DNA of 41,382 nucleotides from Alphaproteobacteria bacterium (GCA_017539865.1 JAFYCE010000024.1:1-41382), one strand, 5' to 3'; positions 15,620 through 25,109 are shown, counted from the stretch's first letter. Numbers and translations: made by a program. The notes: a model not told the origin generated them from the letters alone.

Positions 15620-17898
15620 TTCTCCGACTTGCCTTCGGGACGGGCGATAAAATCATCCGAAAACGGTATATCTTCAACCGTTACCGTCCATAAATGCGTT
15701 CCGTCGCGGAAGACTCGAACCGTCGCCGGTTTCCACCATGGAGGCGTATCCGAATCCGGCAGTTCAAACGGCTTGAAGGCGCCCATTCCCTTAGGGAAAC
15801 GGGTAAATTGATCTATCACCGCGCGATCGAAATGTGCGTATGCTTTACTTGTTTTCGAGCGCAACAGATTTGCCCCGCCCAAATGGGTTTCCGACAAATT
15901 GACATTTCTCAAATCGCCATCGGACAAATCCGACGTTCTTAAATCCGTCCCGCTTAAATCGATGTCATGTCCCAAATCCCGCTCAAGATGCGGATCCGTC
16001 AACAAATACAAGGCCATCTGGGCTTCCGCCGGAAAAGGCGTATACGGTTTGAACAAATCGTTTCGAGGATCCCACGGGCTTTTATGTCTGATAAACGCCG
16101 CCAGAATATCAACTTGAGAATTTTCCAGTCTTTTGTCCTGTTTGGCTATGCAGCCGATTGTACAGACGGCCCAAATCTGATTATCCGTTTTTTCGTTCGG
16201 ATCGCTGAGTATCGTCATCGCGCGAACAGCCAGATTCTGATTGGACACGCGCCCAAGCAACCGGTCTTCGCACGTCCGTTTTGAACAGGCATAACGATTG
16301 GCCTTCTCTATTTTTAACCGGTTTTCATCCAATTCGGCGTCATACGCTTCCAAAACATCCTTTTTCATTCCCTGCGGCAGACGCGTTTTTGCATCCACAC
16401 GAACGTTTGTCAGAATTTCAACCGGCAATCCGGTCTGTTTATCCAAATTCACATGACCGAAATCCGTTTTATGCAAAACGGCCTGTTGAAAAGAAACGCC
16501 CGATCCGAAAACGGCGGAACGAAAATCGGCGTCGGACAACTGCGTCCGGTCGAACGACGTATCCTTGAACGACGCGCCATAAAAGTATGCCTTTTTCAAT
16601 GAAGCGCCTTCAATCACACAATCCTTGCACGAAATATTTTCAAAATTCGCCTTGTCCGCGCTCATTTGATTCAAAATCACATTATCAAATCCCGCTTTGG
16701 TAAAATCGGCCTGCGGCGCAAAGATACGGTAGGCCTTCACATCCTGCCATCCCGTGTTTTGCAAGACGGTATTGGAAAAAATCGCGGCATTTAATGTCGT
16801 GTCTCTGAACTGCGCGTTTTGCATATCCGCCGCATTGAAATCCGTTCCGACCGCATTGACATGATGGAAATGAGAGTACTTCAGTCGGGCTTCTTTAAAT
16901 GTCGCTCTTAAAAGCTCAAGATCACGAAACAGGACATTATCCAACAAAGCCCGATTAAAAAGCGTATCGGATAAATCGATTTTATCGAAAGTGGCCTCGT
17001 GAAAATAAGAGTTTGAAAAATCAGCGTTTTTTAAGCTTCCCTGTATAAAATCCGTGCGTTCGAAATTGATTCCCGTCAAATTCAAAGCGGGGCAATCGTT
17101 CCGTTCAAATTCCGTTTCCAGATATTCCGCCGCCATTTGCACCGGAGCGCGGACGGGAACGTCATTATTGACCGGCGTATAATAAACGACCGGCCACGGA
17201 TGGCATTTTTGCAAATGTTTGGCGACGGCTTTTTTCATATCGCAGCTTGATTTTTCATCCGTCAACTTTCGATTGGCGGACAGCCAGTATAAAGTCGGCA
17301 GAACGGTTTGCGAGTCCATATCGCATTTTTCCAGTTCCCTCAAAATCCACTTTGTCCAATCTTCCGGACGTTTCGGACGCTCTTCATGCATATCTTTGGG
17401 AGGAACGGAACGACCGCCCTTGGCAGCGGGAAGTTTTTCAACGGCTTTTTTTATTTCCTGTACCGGATTGGACATCGGAAAGACGCGAACCTGATACGGC
17501 AAAACACTTTCCGGCTTTTTGGTTTTAAGGGCATTTTTTTTCCGGCCGGCGACCGTTTCGAACGGAAGAATCAGAACCCGTGCCGGCGCAACGATATTTT
17601 CCGTCGCCTGTTCCAACGGAACATTTCCCTTATCATACAAAGAAACCCCCGCTTTCGTCGGAATACCGTGTTTTTCATGATCGGGATTTTTAGCGGAATC
17701 CCTGATTTTCATTTCTTTCGGCGCCCCGTCCGCCGTCAGCTTTGTCGGAACGGCTTCCTGAGCGGAAGTGATTTCTTTATAATTCTGGGCGGGCAAAAAA
17801 AAGACAAGCACATTGTCCGGTTTGACTTCTGCTATCACGGCGGAAGAAAACAGGTAGAAAAACGTTAGCAACAGAGATTTTTTAATCTTTACGGACAT
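15616..17898 (-). CDS. Exported pentapeptide-repeat protein
   Basis: 760 residues. A signal peptide (about residues 1-24, ending VIAEVK) is followed by a low-complexity region without recognised domain, then from about residue 270 to 480 repeated A(D/N)FxxAxL-type pentapeptides, for example TGINFERTDFIQGSLKNADFSNS and FDRTQLSDADFRSAVFGSG. A short second block (IDLSGTDLRTSDLSDGDLRNVNL) appears near residues 660-695. Such repeats fold as a right-handed quadrilateral beta-helix. It overlaps the rhodanese gene upstream by 17 bases and the Sel1 gene downstream by four. Function unknown; an envelope role is inferred from the signal peptides. Confidence 0.9.
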   Translation of the reverse strand: MSVKIKKSLLLTFFYLFSSAVIAEVKPDNVLVFFLPAQNYKEITSAQEAVPTKLTADGAPKEMKIRDSAKNPDHEKHGIPTKAGVSLYDKGNVPLEQATENIVAPARVLILPFETVAGRKKNALKTKKPESVLPYQVRVFPMSNPVQEIKKAVEKLPAAKGGRSVPPKDMHEERPKRPEDWTKWILRELEKCDMDSQTVLPTLYWLSANRKLTDEKSSCDMKKAVAKHLQKCHPWPVVYYTPVNNDVPVRAPVQMAAEYLETEFERNDCPALNLTGINFERTDFIQGSLKNADFSNSYFHEATFDKIDLSDTLFNRALLDNVLFRDLELLRATFKEARLKYSHFHHVNAVGTDFNAADMQNAQFRDTTLNAAIFSNTVLQNTGWQDVKAYRIFAPQADFTKAGFDNVILNQMSADKANFENISCKDCVIEGASLKKAYFYGASFKDTSFDRTQLSDADFRSAVFGSGVSFQQAVLHKTDFGHVNLDKQTGLPVEILTNVRVDAKTRLPQGMKKDVLEAYDAELDENRLKIEKANRYACSKRTCEDRLLGRVSNQNLAVRAMTILSDPNEKTDNQIWAVCTIGCIAKQDKRLENSQVDILAAFIRHKSPWDPRNDLFKPYTPFPAEAQMALYLLTDPHLERDLGHDIDLSGTDLRTSDLSDGDLRNVNLSETHLGGANLLRSKTSKAYAHFDRAVIDQFTRFPKGMGAFKPFELPDSDTPPWWKPATVRVFRDGTHLWTVTVEDIPFSDDFIARPEGKSEK

Positions 17899-18340
17899 TG
17901 CGTTCCACCGTGGGCAATCCGCGGCGAAGCCAACGGGAAATACCGTAATTCAAAATACTGACATCCGAAAAGCCCTTCTGTTTTAAAACGGTATAGGCCT
18001 TAAACACTTCCTTTTCATCGTGTATGCCGATAATCACGACAGGAGTTTCTTTAAATCCCGCCAATCTGTCCGCCGTTTCGACAATACGTGCCATAAAAGC
18101 TTCAAACGGCAGATTGATTGCACCGTCAATATGACCGAACATCCCGTAAAAATCGACAGAAGACCGTAAATCGATCATCAGCATGTCTTGTTTTTCGCCG
18201 ATCCGTTTTTCCAAATCTTCCGGTTCGATATAAACGACGCCCTTGCCGCGCATCAGCCGTCTGATATGCGGATAGCCGTACATCAGAAAAAAATAAACCG
18301 CGGCCGCAACAATTAAAAAAAGAACGAAATTTCCGGTCAT
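17882..18340 (-). CDS. Membrane-anchored rhodanese-like protein lacking the catalytic cysteine
   Basis: 152 residues: a transmembrane segment at 4-20, then a rhodanese fold with [24 protein letters not shown] (the CH2A motif) and the active loop [11 protein letters not shown]. In active sulfurtransferases the loop starts with Cys; here the position is Gly, and the whole protein has no Cys. It therefore cannot act as a classic rhodanese and is more likely a structural or binding domain. It is the first gene of the envelope trio and is divergent from trmFO, with a 17-base overlap with the next gene. Confidence 0.87.
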   Translation of the reverse strand: MTGNFVLFLIVAAAVYFFLMYGYPHIRRLMRGKGVVYIEPEDLEKRIGEKQDMLMIDLRSSVDFYGMFGHIDGAINLPFEAFMARIVETADRLAGFKETPVVIIGIHDEKEVFKAYTVLKQKGFSDVSILNYGISRWLRRGLPTVERNVRKD

Positions 18341-18375
18341 TTCTTTTCTCGCAAAAAAATTATGTTTGTTGTAAG

Positions 18376-18381
18376 TATAAT
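18376..18381 (+). promoter_or_regulatory. Possible -10 element for trmFO-hpnCDE
   Basis: TATAAT stands 47 bases before the trmFO start, in the gap between the divergent rhodanese and trmFO. No good -35 is visible at 16-18 bases upstream (the sequence there is an A run), so strength is uncertain. Confidence 0.35.
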
Positions 18382-18427
18382 GTTATCTTTAAGGTATAAC
18401 AACAAATTGTTTGAAGAGGACGAAATT

Positions 18428-19783
18428 ATGACAAAGCAGCCGATTACGGTCGTCGGAGCGGGACTGGCCGGATGCGAAGCCGCATGGCAGATCGCCAAAG
18501 CGGATTTTCCCGTCATTTTAAAGGAAATGCGCCCGAACAAAATGACACCCGCGCATAAAACGGACGGCTTGGCGGAGCTTGTCTGCTCGAACTCCCTGCG
18601 TTCAGACGATGCCGTGCATAACGCGGTCGGCCTGCTGCACGAGGAAATGCGCCGGTGCGGTTCTTTGATTATGGAAGCGGCGCAATCTTCCGCCGTCCCT
18701 GCGGGCGGCGCGCTGGCGGTCGACCGGACGGCCTTTTCAAAATTCATCGAAGAAAAGCTGACGGCGAATCCGCTTGTCACGTTGGTGCGCGAAGAACTGA
18801 CCGGTCTGCCCGACGAAAAGGACGGGCTTTACATCATCGCGACGGGGCCTTTGACCTCGCCCGAACTGGCGGACAAGATTCAGGCTCTGGGGGGCGGAGA
18901 GGAGCTTCTGCACTTCTTTGACGCGATCGCGCCGATCGTTTCGGCGGATTCGGTTGATATGAGCAAAGCGTGGAAGCAGTCGCGCTACGACCGCGGCGAC
19001 GGGGACGACTACATCAACTGCCCGATGAGCAAGGAGGAATACGACGCCTTCATCGACGCCCTGTTGAGCGGGGAAAAGATCGCGTTCAAGGATTGGGAAA
19101 AGAACACCCCCTATTTCGAAGGCTGCCTGCCGATCGAAGTGATGGCGGAGCGCGGTCGGGAAACGTTGGCGTTCGGCCCGATGAAACCCGTCGGACTAAC
19201 AGACCCGAGGACGGGAACGCGTCCCTATGCCGTTGTCCAACTGCGCAAGGAAAACCGGCAGGGAACGCTGTTAAATCTGGTCGGATTCCAGACAAAACTG
19301 ACCTACGGCGAACAAAAGAGAATCTTCAAAACGATCCCCGGACTGGAAAACGCCGAATTCGTCCGTCTGGGCGGCATTCACCGCAACACGTTCATCTGCT
19401 CGCCCAAAGTGCTGGATGAAACGTTACGGCTGAAAACGCGTCCGAACATCCGTTTCGCCGGACAGGTGACCGGCTGTGAAGGCTATGTCGAAAGCGCGTC
19501 CGTCGGATTGATGGCGGGATTGTTCGCCGTTAAGGAGGCTTCGGACGAAACAATCGTTCTGCCGCCCGAAACGACGGCTTTGGGCGCGATGTTGCGCCAC
19601 ATCACCGTCAATGCGAACGAGGAGTGTTTCCAGCCGTTGAACATCAATTTCGGGCTGTTCCCTCCCCCTCCGCTTCCCGAAGGCAAACGCAAGCTGAAAG
19701 GGCTCGACCGCAAACGGGCGCAAAGCGAAAGGGCGTTAAAAGATTTGGATTCATGGATACGCGAGGCAAAACTTTATGGCTAA
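18428..19783 (+). CDS. trmFO: Folate-dependent tRNA (uracil-5-)-methyltransferase TrmFO
   Basis: TrmFO makes 5-methyluridine at position 54 of tRNA with methylenetetrahydrofolate and FAD. I start at the ATG at 18428 (after GAAGAGGACG); the longer in-frame start at 18362 adds an atypical stretch. The 451 residues contain the FAD motif [14 protein letters not shown] near 8-20, then [28 protein letters not shown] and a C-terminal LFPPPP segment, all characteristic. The last eight bases overlap hpnC. The gene and the three that follow appear richer in G+C than the flanking genes; I did not compute it. Confidence 0.96.
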   Translation: MTKQPITVVGAGLAGCEAAWQIAKADFPVILKEMRPNKMTPAHKTDGLAELVCSNSLRSDDAVHNAVGLLHEEMRRCGSLIMEAAQSSAVPAGGALAVDRTAFSKFIEEKLTANPLVTLVREELTGLPDEKDGLYIIATGPLTSPELADKIQALGGGEELLHFFDAIAPIVSADSVDMSKAWKQSRYDRGDGDDYINCPMSKEEYDAFIDALLSGEKIAFKDWEKNTPYFEGCLPIEVMAERGRETLAFGPMKPVGLTDPRTGTRPYAVVQLRKENRQGTLLNLVGFQTKLTYGEQKRIFKTIPGLENAEFVRLGGIHRNTFICSPKVLDETLRLKTRPNIRFAGQVTGCEGYVESASVGLMAGLFAVKEASDETIVLPPETTALGAMLRHITVNANEECFQPLNINFGLFPPPPLPEGKRKLKGLDRKRAQSERALKDLDSWIREAKLYG

Positions 19784-20660
19784 AGAAATCAAACGCACCA
19801 AAGATGCGGACGGCGAAAACTTTCCGGTCGGCTCCCGTCTGATTCCGGCAAAACTGCGCCCGCACGTGATGGCTTTTTACGACTTTGCGCGGACGGCGGA
19901 CGACATTGCCGATTCCACGGAAATCGACACGACCGAAAAACTGGAACGGCTGAACAAACTGGAAAAAGTCCTTTTGGGCGAAGCGGAAGCGGACGATGAA
20001 ACGCGTTGCGCCGCCGTTTTAAAGAAAAGTCTGGAAGAAACGAAAGTAACGAATCAGCACGCGCTTGATTTGCTCAAAGCGTTCCGGCAAGACTCCGAAG
20101 GGCACACCTATCATACCTGGGAAGACGTGATGGCCTACTGCCGTTGGTCGGCGGGCAGCGTCGGGCGGTATATGCTTGATCTGCACGAGGAAAACCCGAC
20201 CGCTTACTGGCCGTCGGACGCGTTGTGCGCCGCGTTGCAGATGAACAATCACTTGCAGGACTGCAAAGAGGACTATTCGGACAAAGACCGCGTCTATCTG
20301 CCGCTCGACTGGTTCAAGGAAGCGGAAATCACCTATAAGGCGCTGGGCGATTCCGAAGCCTGCGCTGCTTTGAAAACCGTTTTCGCCCGCGTGACCGACG
20401 CGATCGAAAGTCTGCTGGTCGAAGGGTCTTCTTTGCCGTTGGTAACGGTCAACCGCGGCTTGCGCATGGAAGTCTGCGTCATTTTCCGTCTGGCGCAACG
20501 GCTGGTCAAACGCCTGAAAAAGCAAGACCCGTTGAAACATAAAGTCAAGTTAACCAAAACGGATTGGATCATTGCCGCGATCTTAGGCGTCTGCGGCGGA
20601 TTAAGAAGAAAGAAAATATCATGTATCAGGAAAAAAGATCTGAAACCGCCCAAGAAATAA
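19776..20660 (+). CDS. hpnC: Squalene synthase HpnC
   Basis: HpnC, with HpnD and HpnE, converts two farnesyl diphosphates to squalene by the hopanoid-type route. The 294 residues include the first aspartate motif DDIAD at 42-46 in [12 protein letters not shown] and the second near ICNHLQD-type [21 protein letters not shown]. The C-terminus ends in a basic tail. The start overlaps the trmFO stop by eight bases, and its 3' end overlaps hpnD by 40 bases, so expression is coupled. Assignment to HpnC rather than HpnD rests on order and on the shorter LxxCxxDY-type motif. Confidence 0.9.
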   Translation: MAKEIKRTKDADGENFPVGSRLIPAKLRPHVMAFYDFARTADDIADSTEIDTTEKLERLNKLEKVLLGEAEADDETRCAAVLKKSLEETKVTNQHALDLLKAFRQDSEGHTYHTWEDVMAYCRWSAGSVGRYMLDLHEENPTAYWPSDALCAALQMNNHLQDCKEDYSDKDRVYLPLDWFKEAEITYKALGDSEACAALKTVFARVTDAIESLLVEGSSLPLVTVNRGLRMEVCVIFRLAQRLVKRLKKQDPLKHKVKLTKTDWIIAAILGVCGGLRRKKISCIRKKDLKPPKK

Positions 20661-21502
20661 ACGCGCAGGTCGTTGATATCGTTAAAAAATCCGGCTCGTC
20701 ATTTTATCCGGCGATGAAATTGTTGCCGAAAGCCAAACGCGACGCGATGTTCGCGATTTACGCTTTCTGCCGCGAAATCGATGACATCGCCGACGAACCC
20801 GCACCTTTGGAAGAAAAGAAGAAAAAACTGAAAATCTGGCGTGATGATATTGAACGGATATATCAGGGCGAAGAACCGGAGTTGATTGTCGCTAAAGCGT
20901 TGGTTCAACCGGTCAAAGCTTTTTCTCTGCCTAAAGAGGAATTTATCGCGCTGATTGACGGCATGGAAATGGACATCCCTGACGGCATGCGCGCGCCGAC
21001 AATGACGGAATTACAGCTCTATTGCCGCCGCGTCGCCGGAGCGGTCGGGATGTTGTCCGTGTGCGTGTTCGGCGATTTCTCTCCGACCGCGCAACGGTTT
21101 GCAATTACGCTCGGAGAAGCTTTGCAATTAACAAACATCCTGCGCGACATGGACGAAGATATGGAACTCGGGCGGCTGTATATGCCCTCGGAATCTCTGG
21201 CGAAAGCGGGCATCGAGATCACGGACGACACGCCGTTGAGCGAAGTGCTGAACAGTCCTAATCTGAAAATCGCGCGCGAAGAATTGGCAAAGCAAGCCGC
21301 CCTGCGCTTTACCGAAGCGGAAACGGCTTTAACGCAGTTAAACGGTAAACAGATGAAGCCCGCCGTCATCATGAAATGCGTCTATAAGAAAATCTACGAC
21401 ATCATGGAAAAACGCGGATGGGACGTCTTGACGCCGCGCGCAAAGCCGTCCAAAGCGTTCAAGATTTTCACCGCCCTGCGCGTTCTGGCTTTCGGGAAAT
21501 AA
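20621..21502 (+). CDS. hpnD: Presqualene diphosphate synthase HpnD
   Basis: HpnD joins two farnesyl diphosphates to presqualene diphosphate. I use the ATG at 20621 (MYQEKRS), preceded by AAGAAGAAAG; it overlaps hpnC by 40 bases. The 293 residues contain DDIAD at 54-58 (FCREIDDIADEP) and the second motif LTNILRDMDEDMELGRLYMP near 165-184, the classical DxxxD pair. VGMLSVCVFG and YCRRVAGAVG are also family marks. The order hpnC-hpnD-hpnE is conserved in hopanoid clusters. A squalene-hopene cyclase was not seen in the window. Confidence 0.93.
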   Translation: MYQEKRSETAQEINAQVVDIVKKSGSSFYPAMKLLPKAKRDAMFAIYAFCREIDDIADEPAPLEEKKKKLKIWRDDIERIYQGEEPELIVAKALVQPVKAFSLPKEEFIALIDGMEMDIPDGMRAPTMTELQLYCRRVAGAVGMLSVCVFGDFSPTAQRFAITLGEALQLTNILRDMDEDMELGRLYMPSESLAKAGIEITDDTPLSEVLNSPNLKIAREELAKQAALRFTEAETALTQLNGKQMKPAVIMKCVYKKIYDIMEKRGWDVLTPRAKPSKAFKIFTALRVLAFGK

Positions 21503-21504
21503 GC

Positions 21505-22608
21505 ATGACCGTTTATGTCATCGGAGCCGGAATGGCCGGACTTTCCGCCGCTTACACTTTAACGCAAGCGGGCGCTTCCGTCGCCGTTTACGAATCGGCG
21601 GCGCGCGTCGGCGGACGGTGTCATTCCTTTTTCGACAAACAGTTAAACGCTTTGATCGACAACGGCACGCATCTGATGCTGGGCGCGAATACGGCTCTGT
21701 TGAAAATGCTGTCCGCTTGTCCGACGAAAACACCGCTGAAAAACATCGGAAACACGTTCACTTTTTATCAAAAAGACGGAACGCCCTTTCAAATCGACAC
21801 CGCGAAACCGCTGCCGGCTTTAAAGCATTTAAGGAAACTTTATCCCCTGTTGTGCGAATCGGTGATGAACACGCCGGCGAAACAAGCCGACACGATGATG
21901 TTTCTGAAAACGGCGATGAAATGCTTCGGCAAACGGAACGGAGAGATTTTTCTGGCTTATCCGTCTTTGGCGGACAGCGTCGTCAATCCCCTCGTCAATT
22001 TTCTCAAAAACAAAAACGTTCCAATGTTCTTCGGAAAAACATTAAACAAAATCGAAAAAGACAAATTGACGTTTTCGGATCAGACGGAAATCCCTTTGAC
22101 GGACAAAGACGCCGTGATTCTGGCCGTTTTGCCGAGTGCCGCCGCGCGCTTGATCAATAATGTCGCCTCCCTGCCTTGTCAGCCGATTGCGAACATTCAT
22201 TTTAAAACGGACGTTCTCCTTCCAAATGGCCTTCCCGTCGTCGGACTAGTCGGGTTTACGGGGCATTGGGTGTTTTCTAAAAACGGCGTGCTGTCCGTAA
22301 CGATCAGCGCGGCGGAGGAATTATTGAAAAAACATCCGGCGGAGGAACTGGCAAATATCGTCTGGCGGGAATTGCAAAGCGTTTTAAAAACGGATGCGCC
22401 CCTACCGCCTTACCGTGTCATTATTGAACAACGCGCGACTTTATTACAGACGAAAGCCGTCGACAGCCGCCGTCCTTCCGCTTTATCCGATTCGATCGTT
22501 CTTGCGGGAGATTACACAAAAACAGGATTTCCCTGCACAATCGAAGGCGCCGTGCGTTCCGGTATAACCGCCGCCGAAGCGGTTTTAAAGCGAATCGCCG
22601 AAAGTTAG
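21505..22608 (+). CDS. hpnE: Hydroxysqualene dehydroxylase HpnE
   Basis: HpnE is the FAD-dependent enzyme that reduces hydroxysqualene to squalene. The start at 21505 lies two bases after the hpnD stop. The 367 residues begin with VYVIGAGMAGLSAAYTL, the Rossmann dinucleotide motif, and include GGRCHSFF near residue 32, DNGTHLMLGAN near 47 and a C-terminal VLAGDYTKTGFPCTIEGAVRSG, typical of amine-oxidase-type flavoproteins. It completes the three-gene squalene unit. A gap of 65 bases separates it from sodB. Confidence 0.93.
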   Translation: MTVYVIGAGMAGLSAAYTLTQAGASVAVYESAARVGGRCHSFFDKQLNALIDNGTHLMLGANTALLKMLSACPTKTPLKNIGNTFTFYQKDGTPFQIDTAKPLPALKHLRKLYPLLCESVMNTPAKQADTMMFLKTAMKCFGKRNGEIFLAYPSLADSVVNPLVNFLKNKNVPMFFGKTLNKIEKDKLTFSDQTEIPLTDKDAVILAVLPSAAARLINNVASLPCQPIANIHFKTDVLLPNGLPVVGLVGFTGHWVFSKNGVLSVTISAAEELLKKHPAEELANIVWRELQSVLKTDAPLPPYRVIIEQRATLLQTKAVDSRRPSALSDSIVLAGDYTKTGFPCTIEGAVRSGITAAEAVLKRIAES

Positions 22609-22634
22609 CTTTACTTCTTTAATAAAAAACGGGA

Positions 22635-22671
22635 CAATATTCCAAACTTCACATTCAGGAAAGGAATATTG
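22635..22671 (+). promoter_or_regulatory. Inverted repeat that could hide the sodB ribosome site
   Basis: CAATATTCC at 22635-22643 is perfectly complementary to GGAATATTG at 22663-22671, with a 19-base loop. The right arm overlaps the 3' half of the AGGAAAGG ribosome site and ends two bases before the GTG start. A stem here could lower translation, or the dyad could be a DNA operator; the sequence alone cannot decide. Confidence 0.4.
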
Positions 22672-22673
22672 CC

Positions 22674-23264
22674 GTGTTTGACTTGCCTAAACTGCCGTTC
22701 GGCTTGGATGACTTAGAGCCGTTTATGTCCCGAAAAACGCTTGAGTTTCACCACGGGAAGCATCATCAGGCGTATGTGACAAACCTGAACAATCTGATTA
22801 AAGACACAGAGCTTGCCAACGCCGATCTGGAAACGCTCATCAAAGAAACGGCCGGAAAAGCGGATAAAGCGGGCATTTTCAACAATGCCGCGCAAGTCTG
22901 GAACCACACCTTTTTCTGGAACGGCTTAAAACCCGCGGGCGGAGGCACCCTGCCCGACGGCGCGTTCAAAGACGCCATTCTGCGTGTTTTTAAAGACGAA
23001 GGAAAATTCAAAGACGAACTGAAAGCCGCGGCGGTTTCCCAGTTCGGATCCGGTTGGGCTTGGGTCGTCAAGGAAAACGACGACGTCAAAATCATCAAAA
23101 CATCCAACGCGGACACGCCGATAGCGCACGGGCTAAAGCCGTTGTTGACGATTGACGTTTGGGAACACGCCTATTATCTGGACTATCAGAACAAGCGGCC
23201 GGACTATGTCCAAACAGTCATTGACAAATTGATTGACTGGCATTTCGCCGCGTCCAATTTCTAA
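22674..23264 (+). CDS. sodB: Iron superoxide dismutase SodB
   Basis: SodB removes superoxide in the cytoplasm. It begins with GTG after AGGAAAGGAATATTGCC. The 196 residues carry the metal ligands His26 (EFHHGKHH), His79 (QVWNHTFFW), Asp162 and His166 (DVWEHAYYLDY). Gln75 before the VWNHTFFW motif and the GFGSGWAW-like FGSGWAW indicate the Fe-type rather than the Mn-type. A strong terminator follows, so it ends its own transcript. The neighbour antiporter converges on it. Confidence 0.95.
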   Translation: MFDLPKLPFGLDDLEPFMSRKTLEFHHGKHHQAYVTNLNNLIKDTELANADLETLIKETAGKADKAGIFNNAAQVWNHTFFWNGLKPAGGGTLPDGAFKDAILRVFKDEGKFKDELKAAAVSQFGSGWAWVVKENDDVKIIKTSNADTPIAHGLKPLLTIDVWEHAYYLDYQNKRPDYVQTVIDKLIDWHFAASNF

Positions 23265-23273
23265 CCTTTAAAG

Positions 23274-23300
23274 AACCGGCTTCAAAAAAAGCCGGTTTTT
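23274..23300 (+). terminator. Rho-independent terminator after sodB
   Basis: AACCGGCTT (23274-23282) pairs with AAGCCGGTT (23289-23297) around a six-base CAAAAA loop and enters a T run. It sits just past the sodB stop and between convergent genes. Confidence 0.85.
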
Positions 23301-23302
23301 CA

Positions 23303-24868
23303 TTATTTGTCATCATCAAAATGACGCAGCCGGATAAACATCGGATCAAACCGGTCTTTGTCTTTTCCCGCCTGATTTTGTTTTAACGTTTCCTCGGCTT
23401 TTTTCTTGGCTTCCGCCAAATCTTCCTCCAAGCAATACGCATGCAGCTGCTTTAAGCGGATATAGATTTGACGTTTAATCCTGTTCCAGAGTCCTGAAAC
23501 AGGCTTTAATTCTTCTTCACCGGAACGGATGTGCCAATCCACCGCATGAAATACCGTTTTGATTGCGTCCATCGTTATGCGCAGCATGTACGATTTGAAA
23601 GAAACATAAATTTGAGGCATATCCTGTTTCCCTGTCGGCGCGCCAATCGTTCCGCCCATATCTTTCAGCTCCTCGGGCGTGGGCGTATCGTGACTGAGTT
23701 CCAAAAAGCGCGCGAAAGAAGCCAATGTCTGCCCTTGAACCAAAACAGAAATGATGACCAGAAAGAAAATCAGATTGAATAAATGCTGCGCGTCCTCTAT
23801 CCCCGCCATCAGCGGATAAGTCGCCAGAATAATCGGCACGGCGCCTTTCAATCCCGCCCAACTGACGAACAGCTTTTCACTGCGGGAATAGCCGCTTTTC
23901 ATCAGGCATAAAAACACCGCCAGCGGACGGGCGATCATCACCAGACAAACCGTCGCGCTTAACGCCATACCGGCGACATCGCCCAATTCTTTGGGATTGA
24001 CAAACAGCCCCAACGTCAAAAACATCAGAATCTGCATCACCCACGATAAAGCGGACTGAAATTGAATGAACGGATTCTTATAGGGATAAGACGCATTTCC
24101 CAAAACCAATCCGGCAATGTAAATGGCCAGATAGCCGCTGCCGCCGACCAACTGTGTCACGGAAAAAACAAGACAAACGACACTGACGCCGAAAACAGGA
24201 TAAAGCCCCCGATAGACGAAAGAAAACTTGTTTAAAACCGCTAAAGCGCAAACACCCAGTCCGTATCCCATAACAACGCCCAATCCCATTTGAAGACAGA
24301 GCATTGTTGACAGCTCGATTAAGGAAAACTTATCAGACGCCGTTAAAAAGGTAATCGCACCGACAGATAAAATCACCGCCATCGGGTCGTTGCTGCCCGA
24401 TTCATATTCCAAAAGCGATTTCAATTTCGGATTATTCAAATACAGACCGTTTGTCCTTAAAATATTAAACACGGCCGGCGCGTCGGTTGACGACAAAATG
24501 ACACCGAGGAGCAACGCCATCGGAAAAGGAAGTCCCAATAAATAATAGGACAGCCCGACCATAATCGCCGCCGTCAAAGCGACACCGGCGGTTGCCAGAA
24601 CCGTCCCCCTAACCAAAACGCTTTTAACCGAAGACCAATTCGTTTCCAATCCGCCGGCAAACAAAATAAACGCCAAAGCAAAAGATCCGATATAATTGCT
24701 TAACTTTGCGGAATAGAACTGAATCCCCGCCCCGTCGGATCCCGCAATCATGCCGACAGTCAGAAAAACCAACAAAGACGGAATCCCCAATCTGCTGGAA
24801 ATTTTGTTTGCGAACACACACATTAACAATAAAGCGCCGCCTATGGCCATCAAAACTTCCAACGTCAT
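23303..24868 (-). CDS. CPA1-type K+(Na+)/H+ antiporter (NhaP2/CvrA-like)
   Basis: A 521-residue inner-membrane antiporter exporting K+ or Na+ in exchange for protons. About twelve hydrophobic helices fill residues 1-390. Marks of the family are SRLGIPSLLVFLTVGMIAGSDG near the start, ILFAGGLETN, SSTDAPAVFNILR and ESGSNDPMAVIL. The C-terminal 130 residues are soluble and charged, shorter than the regulatory domain pair of E. coli NhaP2. Cation specificity cannot be read from the sequence. The gene is convergent with sodB and divergent from lpxC across 240 bases. Confidence 0.88.
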   Translation of the reverse strand: MTLEVLMAIGGALLLMCVFANKISSRLGIPSLLVFLTVGMIAGSDGAGIQFYSAKLSNYIGSFALAFILFAGGLETNWSSVKSVLVRGTVLATAGVALTAAIMVGLSYYLLGLPFPMALLLGVILSSTDAPAVFNILRTNGLYLNNPKLKSLLEYESGSNDPMAVILSVGAITFLTASDKFSLIELSTMLCLQMGLGVVMGYGLGVCALAVLNKFSFVYRGLYPVFGVSVVCLVFSVTQLVGGSGYLAIYIAGLVLGNASYPYKNPFIQFQSALSWVMQILMFLTLGLFVNPKELGDVAGMALSATVCLVMIARPLAVFLCLMKSGYSRSEKLFVSWAGLKGAVPIILATYPLMAGIEDAQHLFNLIFFLVIISVLVQGQTLASFARFLELSHDTPTPEELKDMGGTIGAPTGKQDMPQIYVSFKSYMLRITMDAIKTVFHAVDWHIRSGEEELKPVSGLWNRIKRQIYIRLKQLHAYCLEEDLAEAKKKAEETLKQNQAGKDKDRFDPMFIRLRHFDDDK

Positions 24869-25035
24869 TATCCACCTCGCTTTTTTGCTTTATTATTCAG
24901 TCTGCCTGATTTTTTTCAATTAACCAAGAGGATTATTTTCAATCACTGTTTAACCTTTTGTCGGTAACATAAAAATGTTGCTATAGAAATCAACAGCTTA
25001 ACAGAAGGTTAATGTAACAAACCGTAACAAAGCTT

Positions 25036-25054
25036 GATTTGAAAAATTCAAATC
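25036..25054. promoter_or_regulatory. Perfect dyad upstream of lpxC
   Basis: GATTTGAA (25036-25043) and TTCAAATC (25047-25054) form a perfect 8-bp inverted repeat with a three-base spacer, 56 bases before the lpxC start. The 240-base gap upstream is AT-rich and also holds GTAACA-like repeats (near 24964, 25016 and 25024), and a TATAGGAT-like sequence about 40 bases before the start could be a -10. No regulator is identified. Confidence 0.35.
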
Positions 25055-25109
25055 CGATTGTTAAAACTATAGGATAGAAAGTGTGTTCATCACAGAAAGG
25101 AACGGAACC

